Of a stretch of DNA of 64,000 bases, positions 18,016 to 26,490 are shown piece by piece. A model generated the notes under the pieces. The model did not search any database. It was given only the letters and a program-made list of their open reading frames with translations, and was not told the origin of the DNA. Origin of the DNA: Haliea sp. (GTDB lineage Bacteria > Pseudomonadota > Gammaproteobacteria > Pseudomonadales > Halieaceae); NCBI GenBank assembly GCA_002692965.1, contig NZNC01000023.1, positions 1 through 64,000 on the forward strand. Reading direction: 5' to 3'. The translations under genes were made by a program, and so were the position numbers. How positions within the stretch are numbered: position 1 is the stretch's first letter; each line of letters begins with the position of its first letter.

Positions 18016-19947
18016 ATGCCACTGCTACGCCTCGACAACCTGCAACTGCACTACGGCACCCACGCCCTGCTCGACGGGGTCAGCCTGGACATCCACCGCG
18101 GCGAGCGCTGGGGTCTGCTCGGCCGCAACGGCGCCGGCAAGACCACCCTGCTGCGGGTACTGGCGGGAGAGCAGGCGCCGGACAGCGGCGAGTGCTGGCA
18201 GCGCCCGGGCATCAAGGTGGCGCGCCTGCTGCAGACGCTGCCGGAAGCCGACGACAAGAGCGTGTACGACGTGGTCGCCGAGGGCCTGGCGGAGGCCGGC
18301 CAGCTGTTGCGGGACTATCATCACCTGCTGCAGGACGGCGACCCGGACCTGGACCAGCTGGCGCGGGTACAGCAGCAACTGGAGGCCGTCGACGGCTGGA
18401 ACCTGCAACAGCGGGTGGAAACCACCCTGACCCAGCTGCAGCTGCCCCAGGACACGCCGATGGGCGAACTCTCCGGCGGCTGGCGGCGGCGCGTGGCCCT
18501 GGCCCGGGCACTGGTCTCCGACCCCGATCTTCTGCTCCTGGACGAACCCACCAACCATCTGGATATTCCCGCCATCGAATGGCTGGAGGAGCAGCTGCGC
18601 CAGTTTCGCGGTGCCATCGTGCTGATCACCCACGACCGCCGCTTCCTGCAGAACGTGGCCACCTGCATCGCCGAGCTGGATCGCGGCCACCTGCGCACCT
18701 GGCAGGGCAGCTACCAGGGCTTCCTGCGCCACCGCGAACAGGAACTGGAGGCGGAAGAGCGCGCCAACGAGCTGTTCGACAAGAAGCTGGCCCAGGAGGA
18801 GGTGTGGATTCGCCAGGGGATCAAGGCCCGCCGCACGCGCAACGAGGGCCGGGTGCGCGCCCTGCAGGCGATGCGCCGGGAGCGCCAGCAGCGCCGCGAA
18901 CAGGTCGGCAGCGCCAATTTTGCAGTGGAGGACGCCTCGCGCTCGGGCAAGATCGTGGCCGAGCTGAAACACGTCAGCAAGGCCTTCGAGGGGCGTCAGA
19001 TCATCCGCGACTTCTCCACCATTATCCAGCGCGGTGACCGCGTGGGCATTGTCGGTGCCAACGGCGCCGGCAAGTCGACCCTGGTCAAGCTGCTGCTGGG
19101 CCAGCTCACGCCGGACAGCGGCACGGTCAGCCTCGGCAGCAAGCTGGAGATCGCCTACTCCGATCAGCTGCGGGACACCCTGGACCCGGAGAAGAACCTG
19201 ATCGACAACGTCTGCGGCGGCCAGGAATTCATCGAGATCAATGGCAAGCGCCGCCACGCCATCTCCTACCTGGGCGACTTCCTGTTCACCCCGGACCGGG
19301 TGCGCACCCCGGTCAAGGCACTCTCCGGCGGCGAACAAAACCGGGCGATTCTGGCGCGCCTGTTCAGCAAGCCCGCCAACCTGCTGGTCCTGGACGAACC
19401 CACCAACGACCTGGACGTGGAAACCCTGGAGCTACTGGAGGACATCCTGCTCAACTTCCAGGGCACCCTGATCCTGGTCAGTCACGACCGCGACTTCATG
19501 GACCACGTGGTCACCCAGCTCCTGGTCTTGCGCGGCGATGGCAGTGTCGACGAGCAGGCCGGGGGTTACAGCGACTGGGAGGCCCGCGGCGGCCGCCTCG
19601 CCGCCCCGCGACCCCCCGGCGAGCCGGATACCGCCTCCACTGCAGCGGCGGCGGACTCATCCGCACCGCAGTCGGCGGCACCCGCGGAGAAAGCTGCCGC
19701 GGCACCGACGCCGCCGTCGTCCGCAAAACGCAAGCTTTCCTACAAGGAACAGCGCGAACTGGACGCCCTGCCGGGGCGCATTGAAGCCCTCGAAGAGCAG
19801 CAGGTCGCCCTGGAAGCCCGCACGGCGGATCCGGCCTTCTACCAACAGGATCGGGAAACCGTGGAGGCGGTACTGGCGGAGCTGGAAGGGGTGCAGGCCG
19901 AGCTGGAAGCGGCCATTGAACGCTGGGCGGAACTCGAGGAGGGCTGA
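18016..19947 (+). CDS. uup: ABC-F ATPase Uup
   Basis: The 643-residue protein has two ABC cassettes and no membrane domain. Cassette 1 has GRNGAGKT, LSGGWRRR and LLLDEPTNHLD. Cassette 2 has GANGAGKST, LSGGEQNR and LVLDEPTNDLD. An Ala/Pro-rich linker (about 540-570) then leads to a C-terminal coiled coil (about 575-643), the Uup-type DNA-binding tail. Uup proteins act on ribosomes and in limiting transposon excision and other DNA events. The length fits E. coli Uup. It is divergent from ctaA. Confidence 0.93.
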   Translation: MPLLRLDNLQLHYGTHALLDGVSLDIHRGERWGLLGRNGAGKTTLLRVLAGEQAPDSGECWQRPGIKVARLLQTLPEADDKSVYDVVAEGLAEAGQLLRDYHHLLQDGDPDLDQLARVQQQLEAVDGWNLQQRVETTLTQLQLPQDTPMGELSGGWRRRVALARALVSDPDLLLLDEPTNHLDIPAIEWLEEQLRQFRGAIVLITHDRRFLQNVATCIAELDRGHLRTWQGSYQGFLRHREQELEAEERANELFDKKLAQEEVWIRQGIKARRTRNEGRVRALQAMRRERQQRREQVGSANFAVEDASRSGKIVAELKHVSKAFEGRQIIRDFSTIIQRGDRVGIVGANGAGKSTLVKLLLGQLTPDSGTVSLGSKLEIAYSDQLRDTLDPEKNLIDNVCGGQEFIEINGKRRHAISYLGDFLFTPDRVRTPVKALSGGEQNRAILARLFSKPANLLVLDEPTNDLDVETLELLEDILLNFQGTLILVSHDRDFMDHVVTQLLVLRGDGSVDEQAGGYSDWEARGGRLAAPRPPGEPDTASTAAAADSSAPQSAAPAEKAAAAPTPPSSAKRKLSYKEQRELDALPGRIEALEEQQVALEARTADPAFYQQDRETVEAVLAELEGVQAELEAAIERWAELEEG

Positions 19948-19977
19948 GGAACGCCCTCCTGCGCCTCGCTGCAGGTC

Positions 19978-21174
19978 TCAGTGCCCCTGCAGCACCTTGC
20001 CAACCGCCTCCGCCAGGTAGTCGATGTTGGCACCATTGACGCCCGCCACGTTGATGCGCGAGGAGTCCAGCATGTAAACGCTGTGCTCCCGGCGCAGGCA
20101 CTGGGCCTGCTCCGGGGTCAGGCCGAGGAAAGAGAACATACCCTTCTCCCGCTCGATAAAGCCGAAGTCGCGGTCGGTGCACTGCTGCAGCTTGCTCACC
20201 AGGCTGGTGCGCAATCCGTTGATGCGCCGGCACATGGCCTGGAGCTCGCTCTCCCAGTTTTCCCGCAGGTCGGGGTCATTCAGCACCCGCCCGGCCAGCA
20301 GGGCGCCGTGGGCGGGGGGCATGGAATAGACCCGGCGGGCCGCGACCTGGGCCTGGCTGAGCACCGCGTCCGCACGTGCCGGACTGTCGGTAACAAACAG
20401 GGACGCGCCGGTGCGCTCGCGGTAGAGGCCAAGGTTTTTCGAGCAGGAGGCGGCGATGATCACCTCCGGCAGGCGCTCAACCAGCAGGCGCAGACCCGCG
20501 GCGTCCTGCTCCAGGCCATCCCCCAGGCCCTGGTAGGCGATATCCACCATGGGCGTGAAGCCCTGCTGCTCCGCCAGGGTGGCGACTTCCGCCCACTGCT
20601 CCAGGGACAGGTCGGCGCCGCAGGGGTTGTGACAGCAGCCGTGGAGCAGCACTACATCGCCCTTCCCGGCGCGCCGGATGTCCTCCAGCATGGCGCTGAA
20701 ATTGACCCCGTGGCTGGCGGGCTCGTAGTAGCGGTAGGTCTCGAACTTGAGGCCGACACTGCCCAGCAGGGGGATATGCACCGGCCAGGTCGGGTCGGAC
20801 ACCCAGACCGTCGCGCCCGGCGCGGCGGCGTGAATCACCTCGGCACCAATGCGCAGGGCGCCGCAGCCCCCGGGGGTCTGGATGCTGGTCACGCGCCCGG
20901 CTGCCAGGGCAGTGCTGCCCGCCCCCAGCACCAGCGCCTGCATGGCGCGATTGAAATCGGCGTCCCCGGCCGGCGGCAGGTAGGCCTTGGTCGTCTCGCT
21001 CTCTATCAGCGCCCGCTGGGCCAGCTGCACGGCATCGAAGACCGGGCACACACCCTCTTCGTTCATGTAAATGCCGACCGTCAGATCCACCTTCTGGGGG
21101 TTCGGGTCCGCCCGACAGGCGGCAGCCAGGCCGAGAATCGGGTCGTCGGGCAGCTTGTCCAGTGCGTCCAGCAT
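19978..21174 (-). CDS. Aromatic/aspartate aminotransferase (class I, TyrB/AspC type)
   Basis: The 398-residue protein is a type Ia PLP aminotransferase. It has DLTVGIYMNEEG at the start, the HGCCHNPCGADL substrate/PLP region near residue 185, the catalytic Lys in SCSKNLGLYRER and an Arg in DSSRINVAG. The family transfers amino groups between aspartate, phenylalanine or tyrosine and 2-oxoglutarate. TyrB and AspC cannot be separated by eye. It converges on uup, with a 30-bp gap. Confidence 0.92.
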   Translation of the reverse strand: MLDALDKLPDDPILGLAAACRADPNPQKVDLTVGIYMNEEGVCPVFDAVQLAQRALIESETTKAYLPPAGDADFNRAMQALVLGAGSTALAAGRVTSIQTPGGCGALRIGAEVIHAAAPGATVWVSDPTWPVHIPLLGSVGLKFETYRYYEPASHGVNFSAMLEDIRRAGKGDVVLLHGCCHNPCGADLSLEQWAEVATLAEQQGFTPMVDIAYQGLGDGLEQDAAGLRLLVERLPEVIIAASCSKNLGLYRERTGASLFVTDSPARADAVLSQAQVAARRVYSMPPAHGALLAGRVLNDPDLRENWESELQAMCRRINGLRTSLVSKLQQCTDRDFGFIEREKGMFSFLGLTPEQAQCLRREHSVYMLDSSRINVAGVNGANIDYLAEAVGKVLQGH

Positions 21175-21362
21175 GGCAAAGGGTCCTCACAGGTTCAGGT
21201 TGCGCGCCCGGATGCCCGTCGAACCGGGTGGGCAACGGAGCGGAAACGCGGGAAAGAAGCGCAGTGTACGCAATCGCCAACCGGCAGGCCATAGCGCGCG
21301 CCGGCCCCCGCGCCACCCTGGCCTGTGCTAGTCTGCGCGTTTTTCAGGCCAGGGATACTCCC

Positions 21363-21926
21363 ATGCGCAAGCATTTCATCAGCCCGCAGCAACTTCTCGA
21401 GGACGCCTTTCGCCTGGCCTGGCAGGTATTCGAGAGCGGGTTTCGGCCGGACCACGTGGTGGGAGTGTGGCGCGGTGGCACGCCGGTGGGCATTGCGGTG
21501 CACGAGCTGCTGGACGTCCTCGGTGTGCACACTGACCACAGCGCCATCCGCACCGCTTCCTACACGGGAATCGGGGAGCGCAGCGATCACGTCCAAGTCG
21601 AGGGGCTCGAGCCCCTGGTCGACCGCCTGCGCGCCGACCAGGGACTGCTGCTGGTGGACGATGTCCACGACTCTGGGCTGTCACTGGCGCAGGTCATCGC
21701 CGAGCTGCAGCGGCGCTGCGGCCGCCACTGTCCGCAGATCCGTATCGCCACCCCCTACTACAAGCCGGAGAGCAACCGCAGCGGCCGCAGGCCCGACTTC
21801 TACCTGTATGAAACCGAAGACTGGCTGGTCTTTCCCCACGAGCTGCATGGCCTCACGGTTGAGGAACTGCGCGCCCACAAGCCCGAACTGACGGCAATAC
21901 TCGAGCAAATGCAGCCATTCCTGTGA
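21363..21926 (+). CDS. Purine phosphoribosyltransferase-like protein
   Basis: The 187-residue protein starts at ATG 21363; the frame is open further upstream but without family features. The PRPP-binding loop LLLVDDVHDSG (about 100-110) is the type I phosphoribosyltransferase signature, and the early VVGVWRGGTPVG loop also fits. The family includes hypoxanthine and xanthine-guanine salvage enzymes; substrate preference cannot be read from the sequence. It is divergent from the aromatic aminotransferase. Confidence 0.8.
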   Translation: MRKHFISPQQLLEDAFRLAWQVFESGFRPDHVVGVWRGGTPVGIAVHELLDVLGVHTDHSAIRTASYTGIGERSDHVQVEGLEPLVDRLRADQGLLLVDDVHDSGLSLAQVIAELQRRCGRHCPQIRIATPYYKPESNRSGRRPDFYLYETEDWLVFPHELHGLTVEELRAHKPELTAILEQMQPFL

Positions 21927-22012
21927 ATCTGTGTCGGCCCTGATCTATCCTTGCCATTATCCGCGGAGCGAACTAAGGTACACACGCTAAAGTATCTACA
22001 TTTGGACTCATC

Positions 22013-22243
22013 ATGACGACAACACGCGTCTTCCAGAACGGCAATTCACAGGCGGTCCGCATTCCCCGTGAATTTCAGCTGGATGTGTCCGAAGTGGAGA
22101 TATTCCGCCGCGGGGACGAGCTGGTCCTGCGCCCGAAGCGCCAGAACCTTGCGGAGGTTCTGGATATCCTTGCCGGCATGCCTGAGGACTTCATGGCCGA
22201 AGGCCGCCAGGATCTACCCGCTCAGGAACGGGACTTCGACTGA
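22013..22243 (+). CDS. vapB: VapB-type antitoxin (AbrB/MazE fold)
   Basis: The 76-residue protein has an N-terminal SpoVT-AbrB swapped-hairpin DNA-binding domain (TTRVFQNGNSQAVRIPREF) and an acidic, Phe-containing C-terminal tail for toxin binding. The stop overlaps the vapC start (TGATG), the standard coupled arrangement. It probably represses its own promoter in 21927-22012. Confidence 0.93.
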   Translation: MTTTRVFQNGNSQAVRIPREFQLDVSEVEIFRRGDELVLRPKRQNLAEVLDILAGMPEDFMAEGRQDLPAQERDFD

Positions 22244-22653
22244 TGCCAGCGTGCTACATGCTGGATACGGATACCTGCATTTATCTCCGCAAACGGCGCC
22301 CGCCGGGGGTTGAGGAACGCTTCCGCCAATTGCGTCCCGGAGAGGTGGTCATTTCAACCATCACCTACGGCGAGCTATACAACGGCGCCTTGAAAAGTCG
22401 CGAGGCAGCCGCCGCATTGAGCAATCTACAACGCCTGGTGGAGTTGCTTCCCGTCGTGCCGTTACCTGCCACAACCGGGATACACTACGGCGGCATCCGC
22501 AGCGCACTGGAAAAGGCCGGCAATATCATCGGGGGCAATGATTTGTGGATTGCCGCTCACGCACTCGAACTTGATCTGGTACTGGTGACAAACAATACCC
22601 GGGAGTTTGGTCGAATCCCGCAATTGAAACTGGAAAATTGGCTTAGCGGGTAA
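22243..22653 (+). CDS. vapC: VapC-type PIN-domain ribonuclease toxin
   Basis: The 136-residue PIN domain carries the acidic metal-binding residues: Asp in MLDTDTCIY, Glu in TYGELYNG, Asp in GGNDLWIAAHA, and the late VTNNTREFGRI motif. Plasmid VagD/VapC-type toxins of this subgroup cut initiator tRNA; the target here is not known. All catalytic acids are present, so the toxin looks intact. Confidence 0.94.
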   Translation: MPACYMLDTDTCIYLRKRRPPGVEERFRQLRPGEVVISTITYGELYNGALKSREAAAALSNLQRLVELLPVVPLPATTGIHYGGIRSALEKAGNIIGGNDLWIAAHALELDLVLVTNNTREFGRIPQLKLENWLSG

Positions 22654-22660
22654 ACCCCCT

Positions 22661-23410
22661 CTACAGCGCGTGCTCTAACAGGCGCGCGTAAATCAGCTCC
22701 GCCTGCTCACACATGGCTTCGCAACCCGCCGGCACCGGCACCTCCGCCAGCGGCACTTCACTGACCGGCTGGAAGCCGGTGGAGGCCTCCACCGCCGCAT
22801 ACCAGTGGGGCGCCCACACGCCATCGCTGTCCCGGCGCCCGGCGGGCCAGTGCAGCATCTGTTCGACGAAGGGAATACCCAGGCGCCCGCAGAGGGCCCG
22901 CAGCACCCGCTCCGGGTTCTCCAGCGTTCGCGCCGAGTCGATCACCGGCGGCGCCTGCCCCAGGCGGTCCGCGACGCGCTGGAACAGCGTCCATTGCTGG
23001 GGAAAGCCCAACTCCTCCACCGCAAAGTGCGGGCGCACCCTGGCATAGGAGGCGATGATGCGCCGCGGCTCACGGATCAGGAAGCAATTGCTCAGGCCGT
23101 CGGTCCAGGCCATGTCCCTGCGCGGCAGGATATGCTGGGTCATGTGCTTCTGGTAAAACACCCGGCAGCTGGCCGCATCGGCGGTCGCCGGCAGCTCCTC
23201 GCGGAGCTGACGAGCCACCTCGTCCCAGTCGCAGCTCATGCTGGCCATGATCGCCGCCCCATCGGGGTGCTGCAGCCCCGTGGCGCTCAGATAGTGCCCG
23301 TAGAAAGGCTCATCAACCACGGCGCAGTCGGGTCGGTTCTCGAAGGCACGCATCAGCGCCGTGCTGATGTTCCGCGGCCCCGACCACATGGCAATGCGCA
23401 GGAGCTCCAC
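22661..23410 (-). CDS. Sulfotransferase-like P-loop protein
   Basis: The 249-residue protein begins with MWSGPRNISTALMRAFENR, the phosphosulfate-binding loop of sulfotransferases. A mid-protein IREPRRIIASY resembles the PAPS 3'-phosphate site. Family members transfer sulfuryl groups from PAPS, but the acceptor is unknown. The GTG at 23410 is used because the P-loop starts within ten residues of it. It is 3 bp downstream of the class IV aminotransferase and must be co-translated with it. Confidence 0.8.
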   Translation of the reverse strand: MELLRIAMWSGPRNISTALMRAFENRPDCAVVDEPFYGHYLSATGLQHPDGAAIMASMSCDWDEVARQLREELPATADAASCRVFYQKHMTQHILPRRDMAWTDGLSNCFLIREPRRIIASYARVRPHFAVEELGFPQQWTLFQRVADRLGQAPPVIDSARTLENPERVLRALCGRLGIPFVEQMLHWPAGRRDSDGVWAPHWYAAVEASTGFQPVSEVPLAEVPVPAGCEAMCEQAELIYARLLEHAL

Positions 23411-23413
23411 GGC

Positions 23414-24352
23414 TCAGCCCCTCGGGTGCCCGCGACCGGGCCCGTCGATGTAGCGCGCCACCACCTCGCGGTAATGGGCCTGCAGGCGCCTGACCACAGG
23501 TTTCTCGCCCCCGGGCTCGCCGATCACCCGGCCATCCACCTCGGTGACCGGCACCAGACCGGCAAAGGTTCCGGTGACGAAGGCCTCCTCGGCGTTGTAG
23601 ACGTCGGTCAGGGTGAAATTGGTCTCGCGCACGGTCATGCCCAGCTCGCGCCCCATCATCAGCACCTTCTCCCGGGTGATGCCATCCAGGCAATAGTCCC
23701 CGGTAGACGTCCACAGCTCGCCGCGGCGCACAATGAAGAAGTGGGTGGAATTGCAGGTGGCGACAAAGCCGTGGGGGTCCAGCATCAGGGCCTCGTCCGC
23801 GCCGGCCTTCGCTGCCTGGATGCAAGCGCCAATGCAGTTCAGCTTGGAGTGGGTGTTGAGGCTGGGATCCTGCACGTCGGAATAGCCCCGGCGCACGTAA
23901 ACCGTGTACAAGCGTACGCCCTGCTCCACGACCTCCGGCAGGGCCGCCTTGTACTCGGGGATGATCACCACCGTGGGCGGGGTGATGGTCATGCGCGGGT
24001 CCTGGTAGGGCGTGGCTTTCACGCCCCGGGACACCATCAGGCGGACATGCACGCCGTCGTCCATGCCGTTGGCCGCCAACAAGCGGTACAGCCGCCGCGC
24101 CAGGTCCTCGCGGGTGAAATCCGGCTGGAAGTCGAGGGTCTTCATGCCCTCGAACAGGCGCTCCAGATGGCGCTCCAGGAACAGCACGGTACCGCGCTCC
24201 ACCCGCAGGCCCTCCCAGACTCCGTCGCCGAGTATGAAGCCGGAATCGAACACCGAGATGCGCGCCTGGTCCCGGTGGAAATGTTCACCGTTGATCTCAA
24301 TGAGGATGTCGGCGTTGCGGGCATCACCCGCGGTTTCATGGGTACCTTGCAT
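23414..24352 (-). CDS. Class IV aminotransferase (branched-chain/D-amino acid type)
   Basis: The 312-residue, PLP fold-type IV protein has FDSGFILGDGVWEGLR near residue 35 (family start motif). The catalytic Lys is in LNTHSKLNCIGACI, and a glycine loop sits near VTGTFAGLVPV. It resembles IlvE and D-amino acid aminotransferases, but the adjacent sulfotransferase suggests a special role. The gene has a 13-residue N-terminal extension before the conserved region. It is divergent from cmoA with only 57 bp between starts. Confidence 0.88.
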   Translation of the reverse strand: MQGTHETAGDARNADILIEINGEHFHRDQARISVFDSGFILGDGVWEGLRVERGTVLFLERHLERLFEGMKTLDFQPDFTREDLARRLYRLLAANGMDDGVHVRLMVSRGVKATPYQDPRMTITPPTVVIIPEYKAALPEVVEQGVRLYTVYVRRGYSDVQDPSLNTHSKLNCIGACIQAAKAGADEALMLDPHGFVATCNSTHFFIVRRGELWTSTGDYCLDGITREKVLMMGRELGMTVRETNFTLTDVYNAEEAFVTGTFAGLVPVTEVDGRVIGEPGGEKPVVRRLQAHYREVVARYIDGPGRGHPRG

Positions 24353-24409
24353 GCCGGGCTCCGCTGCTGCGTGGTAAACTGGCCGGCGGTTTCAGCAGGG
24401 ATATTCCGC

Positions 24410-25141
24410 GTGAGCGACGACCGCGACACACTATACGCAAAGCCAGTGCCCGAACCCAGCGCCTTCCGCTTTGACGACAGCGTGGCCCGGGTTTTCCCGG
24501 ACATGATCAAGCGCTCCGTGCCCGGCTACACCACCATCGTGGCCATGACCGGCCTGCTGGCGGGGCGCTTTGCCACCCCCGGCAGCCGCCTGTACGACCT
24601 CGGCTGCTCCCTGGGTGCCTCCACTCTGGCCATGCGCCAGAATGTGCAGCACCGGGACTGTGTGATTGTCGGGGTCGACAGCTCGGACGCCATGCTGATC
24701 CGCTGCCGCACGGTGATCGATACCGACAGCCACGAGCTCCCGGTGGAACTGGTCTGCGCCGACCTGGTGGACGTGCCGATCGAGAACGCCTCGGTGGTGG
24801 TGCTCAATTTCACCCTGCAGTTCATCCCGCGGGAAGCCCGCGACGCCGTCATTCAGCGCATTTTCGATGGCCTTCGCCCCGGCGGCATCCTGGTCCTTTC
24901 GGAGAAAGTGGTCTTCGAGGACCCGCGCCTCGACGCCCTGAACATCGAGTTGCACCACGATTTCAAGCGCGCCAATGGCTACAGCGACCTGGAGATTGCC
25001 CAGAAGCGCGACTCCCTGGAGGGCGTGCTGCGCCGTGAAACCCTCAACCAGCATCGCGAGCGCGCGCGCCGCGTCGGTTTCAGCAGCTGCGATGTGTGGT
25101 TCCAGTGCTTCAATTTCGCCTCCCTGGTGGCCCTGAAGTGA
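24410..25141 (+). CDS. cmoA: Carboxy-S-adenosyl-L-methionine synthase CmoA
   Basis: The 243-residue class I methyltransferase fold has motif I YDLGCSLGAST and GVDSSDAM, close to E. coli CmoA in length and sequence pattern. It uses prephenate to convert SAM to carboxy-SAM, the donor for CmoB. The GTG at 24410, with AGGGA upstream, gives the expected N-terminus (DTLYAKP...FRFDDSVARVFPDM). The long open frame upstream is antisense to the aminotransferase and is not coding. Confidence 0.96.
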   Translation: MSDDRDTLYAKPVPEPSAFRFDDSVARVFPDMIKRSVPGYTTIVAMTGLLAGRFATPGSRLYDLGCSLGASTLAMRQNVQHRDCVIVGVDSSDAMLIRCRTVIDTDSHELPVELVCADLVDVPIENASVVVLNFTLQFIPREARDAVIQRIFDGLRPGGILVLSEKVVFEDPRLDALNIELHHDFKRANGYSDLEIAQKRDSLEGVLRRETLNQHRERARRVGFSSCDVWFQCFNFASLVALK

Positions 25142-25192
25142 GAGCTTTCCACAGCCCGCAGCACAGCAACAGGTACGGGAACGCTCGCTGAG

Positions 25193-26170
25193 ATGATCGA
25201 TCTGCAAACTCTGCTGGAACGCTGGCGGGAGGGCCCGCTGGCCGCCTGGGCGGAAAAACTGCCGGCCCAGGTCGAGCGCGGCCTCTCCGTGGAGCGCTAC
25301 GGCGACCTGCCGCGCTGGCAGGCGGTCCTGGAGGCATTGCCCGAACTCCCCGTCAGCCAGCGCCACCTGGACCGCGCCCGGGTGGGCGCCGACTGCGACC
25401 CACCGCTATCGGAAACCGCACGCGCCAGCCTGCGGGACACCCTCCAGGGGCTGCACCCCTGGCGCAAGGGCCCCTTCGAGCTGTTCGGCGTGCACATCGA
25501 TACCGAGTGGCGCTCGGACTGGAAATGGGAGCGCATCGCGCCCCACCTGGATGACCTCAACGGCCGGCGCGTGCTGGACGTGGGCTGCGGCAGCGGCTAC
25601 CACTGCTGGCGCATGGCCGGCGCCGGGGCCAGCGAAGTCATCGGCATCGACCCCACGCCCCTCTTCGTACTGCAATTTCTGGCTCTGCAGAAGTACCTGC
25701 GGCAGCCCGGCGTGTGGGTCCTGCCCCTGGGCATTCAGCATGTCCCGCCCAGGCTGCAGGCCTTCGACACAGTGTTCTCGATGGGCGTACTCTATCACCG
25801 CCGCTCGCCCATGGACCACCTGCAGGAACTGCGCGATTGTCTGCGACCCGGTGGCCAGCTGGTGCTGGAAACCCTGGTCATCGAAGGCGGACCCGGCGCC
25901 ACCCTGGTGCCCCAGGGCCGCTACGCGCGCATGGGCAATGTCTGGTTCCTGCCCAGTTGCGACAGCCTGCTGGGCTGGTTGCGCAAGCTGAAATTCCGGC
26001 AGCCGGAAGTTGTCGACGTCAGTGTGACCTCGACCGAGGAGCAGCGCAGCACCGAGTGGATGCGCTTTCAGTCGCTGGCGGACTTTCTCGATCCCGAGGA
26101 TCCCAGCCGCACCCTGGAAGGCTACCCGGCGCCGCGACGGGCGGTGGTGAGGGCCTACGCACCGGGATAA
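25193..26170 (+). CDS. cmoB: tRNA U34 carboxymethyltransferase CmoB
   Basis: The 325-residue protein has SAM motif [15 protein letters not shown] at about 124-138 and [10 protein letters not shown] near residue 198, typical of CmoB. It transfers the carboxymethyl group from carboxy-SAM to 5-hydroxyuridine at tRNA position 34, making cmo5U for wobble decoding. It lies 51 bp after cmoA as a two-gene operon. The multi-hairpin element after its stop may end transcription. Confidence 0.96.
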   Translation: MIDLQTLLERWREGPLAAWAEKLPAQVERGLSVERYGDLPRWQAVLEALPELPVSQRHLDRARVGADCDPPLSETARASLRDTLQGLHPWRKGPFELFGVHIDTEWRSDWKWERIAPHLDDLNGRRVLDVGCGSGYHCWRMAGAGASEVIGIDPTPLFVLQFLALQKYLRQPGVWVLPLGIQHVPPRLQAFDTVFSMGVLYHRRSPMDHLQELRDCLRPGGQLVLETLVIEGGPGATLVPQGRYARMGNVWFLPSCDSLLGWLRKLKFRQPEVVDVSVTSTEEQRSTEWMRFQSLADFLDPEDPSRTLEGYPAPRRAVVRAYAPG

Positions 26171-26490
26171 TGGCCACATTTCCGGGGTTGTTCTAGCCCG
26201 CTCCGACACGCGCTCGCGCCTCCGAGCATCGTGCCCTGCACGGACATTGCCTCTTAGCGGGTAACGAAATCAGCGGCAGAGCTGCCAATAGCAGAATTGC
26301 TGCTGGAAGCTACGACCCAACCTTCTTACGACGCGCCGGACCAGCGAGGGGCTGTCGGGCAGTTGTGGGACCGTCGCCGGCCATGGACGGCCGGCGACGA
26401 GCGTACATGGATGTACTTGCAGCGTGTCCCACAACTGCCCGACAGCCCCTCGCGGGGTTGGCACCGAAGGCGAGAAGAAGCAGGCGCCGC
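26171..26490. other. 320-bp convergent gap between cmoB and lon, filled with hairpins
   Basis: No gene is supported. It contains short hairpins at 26275-26286 (GGCAG/CTGCC) and 26290-26304 (AGCAG/CTGCT), then the large composite palindrome at 26344-26453. No T-rich tract follows any stem. Confidence 0.6.
26344..26453. repeat. 110-bp composite palindrome, possible MITE or REP-type element
   Basis: A perfect 27-bp inverted repeat (26344-26370 with 26427-26453) encloses two further perfect hairpins: CGTCGCCGGCC/GGCCGGCGACG around ATGGAC, and GTACAT-GG-ATGTAC. Weaker symmetry (CTTCTT near 26322, GAAGAAG near 26471) extends the unit to about 160 bp. The folded form would be a three-armed cruciform. 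It has no ORF worth calling. It could be a non-autonomous mobile repeat, a bidirectional transcription barrier, or both. Confidence 0.75.

Noticed and set aside
22805-24409. Upstream extension of the cmoA frame (778 codons in all)
   Set aside because: The upstream part is antisense to the sulfotransferase and aminotransferase genes. The CmoA family N-terminus begins at the GTG at 24410.
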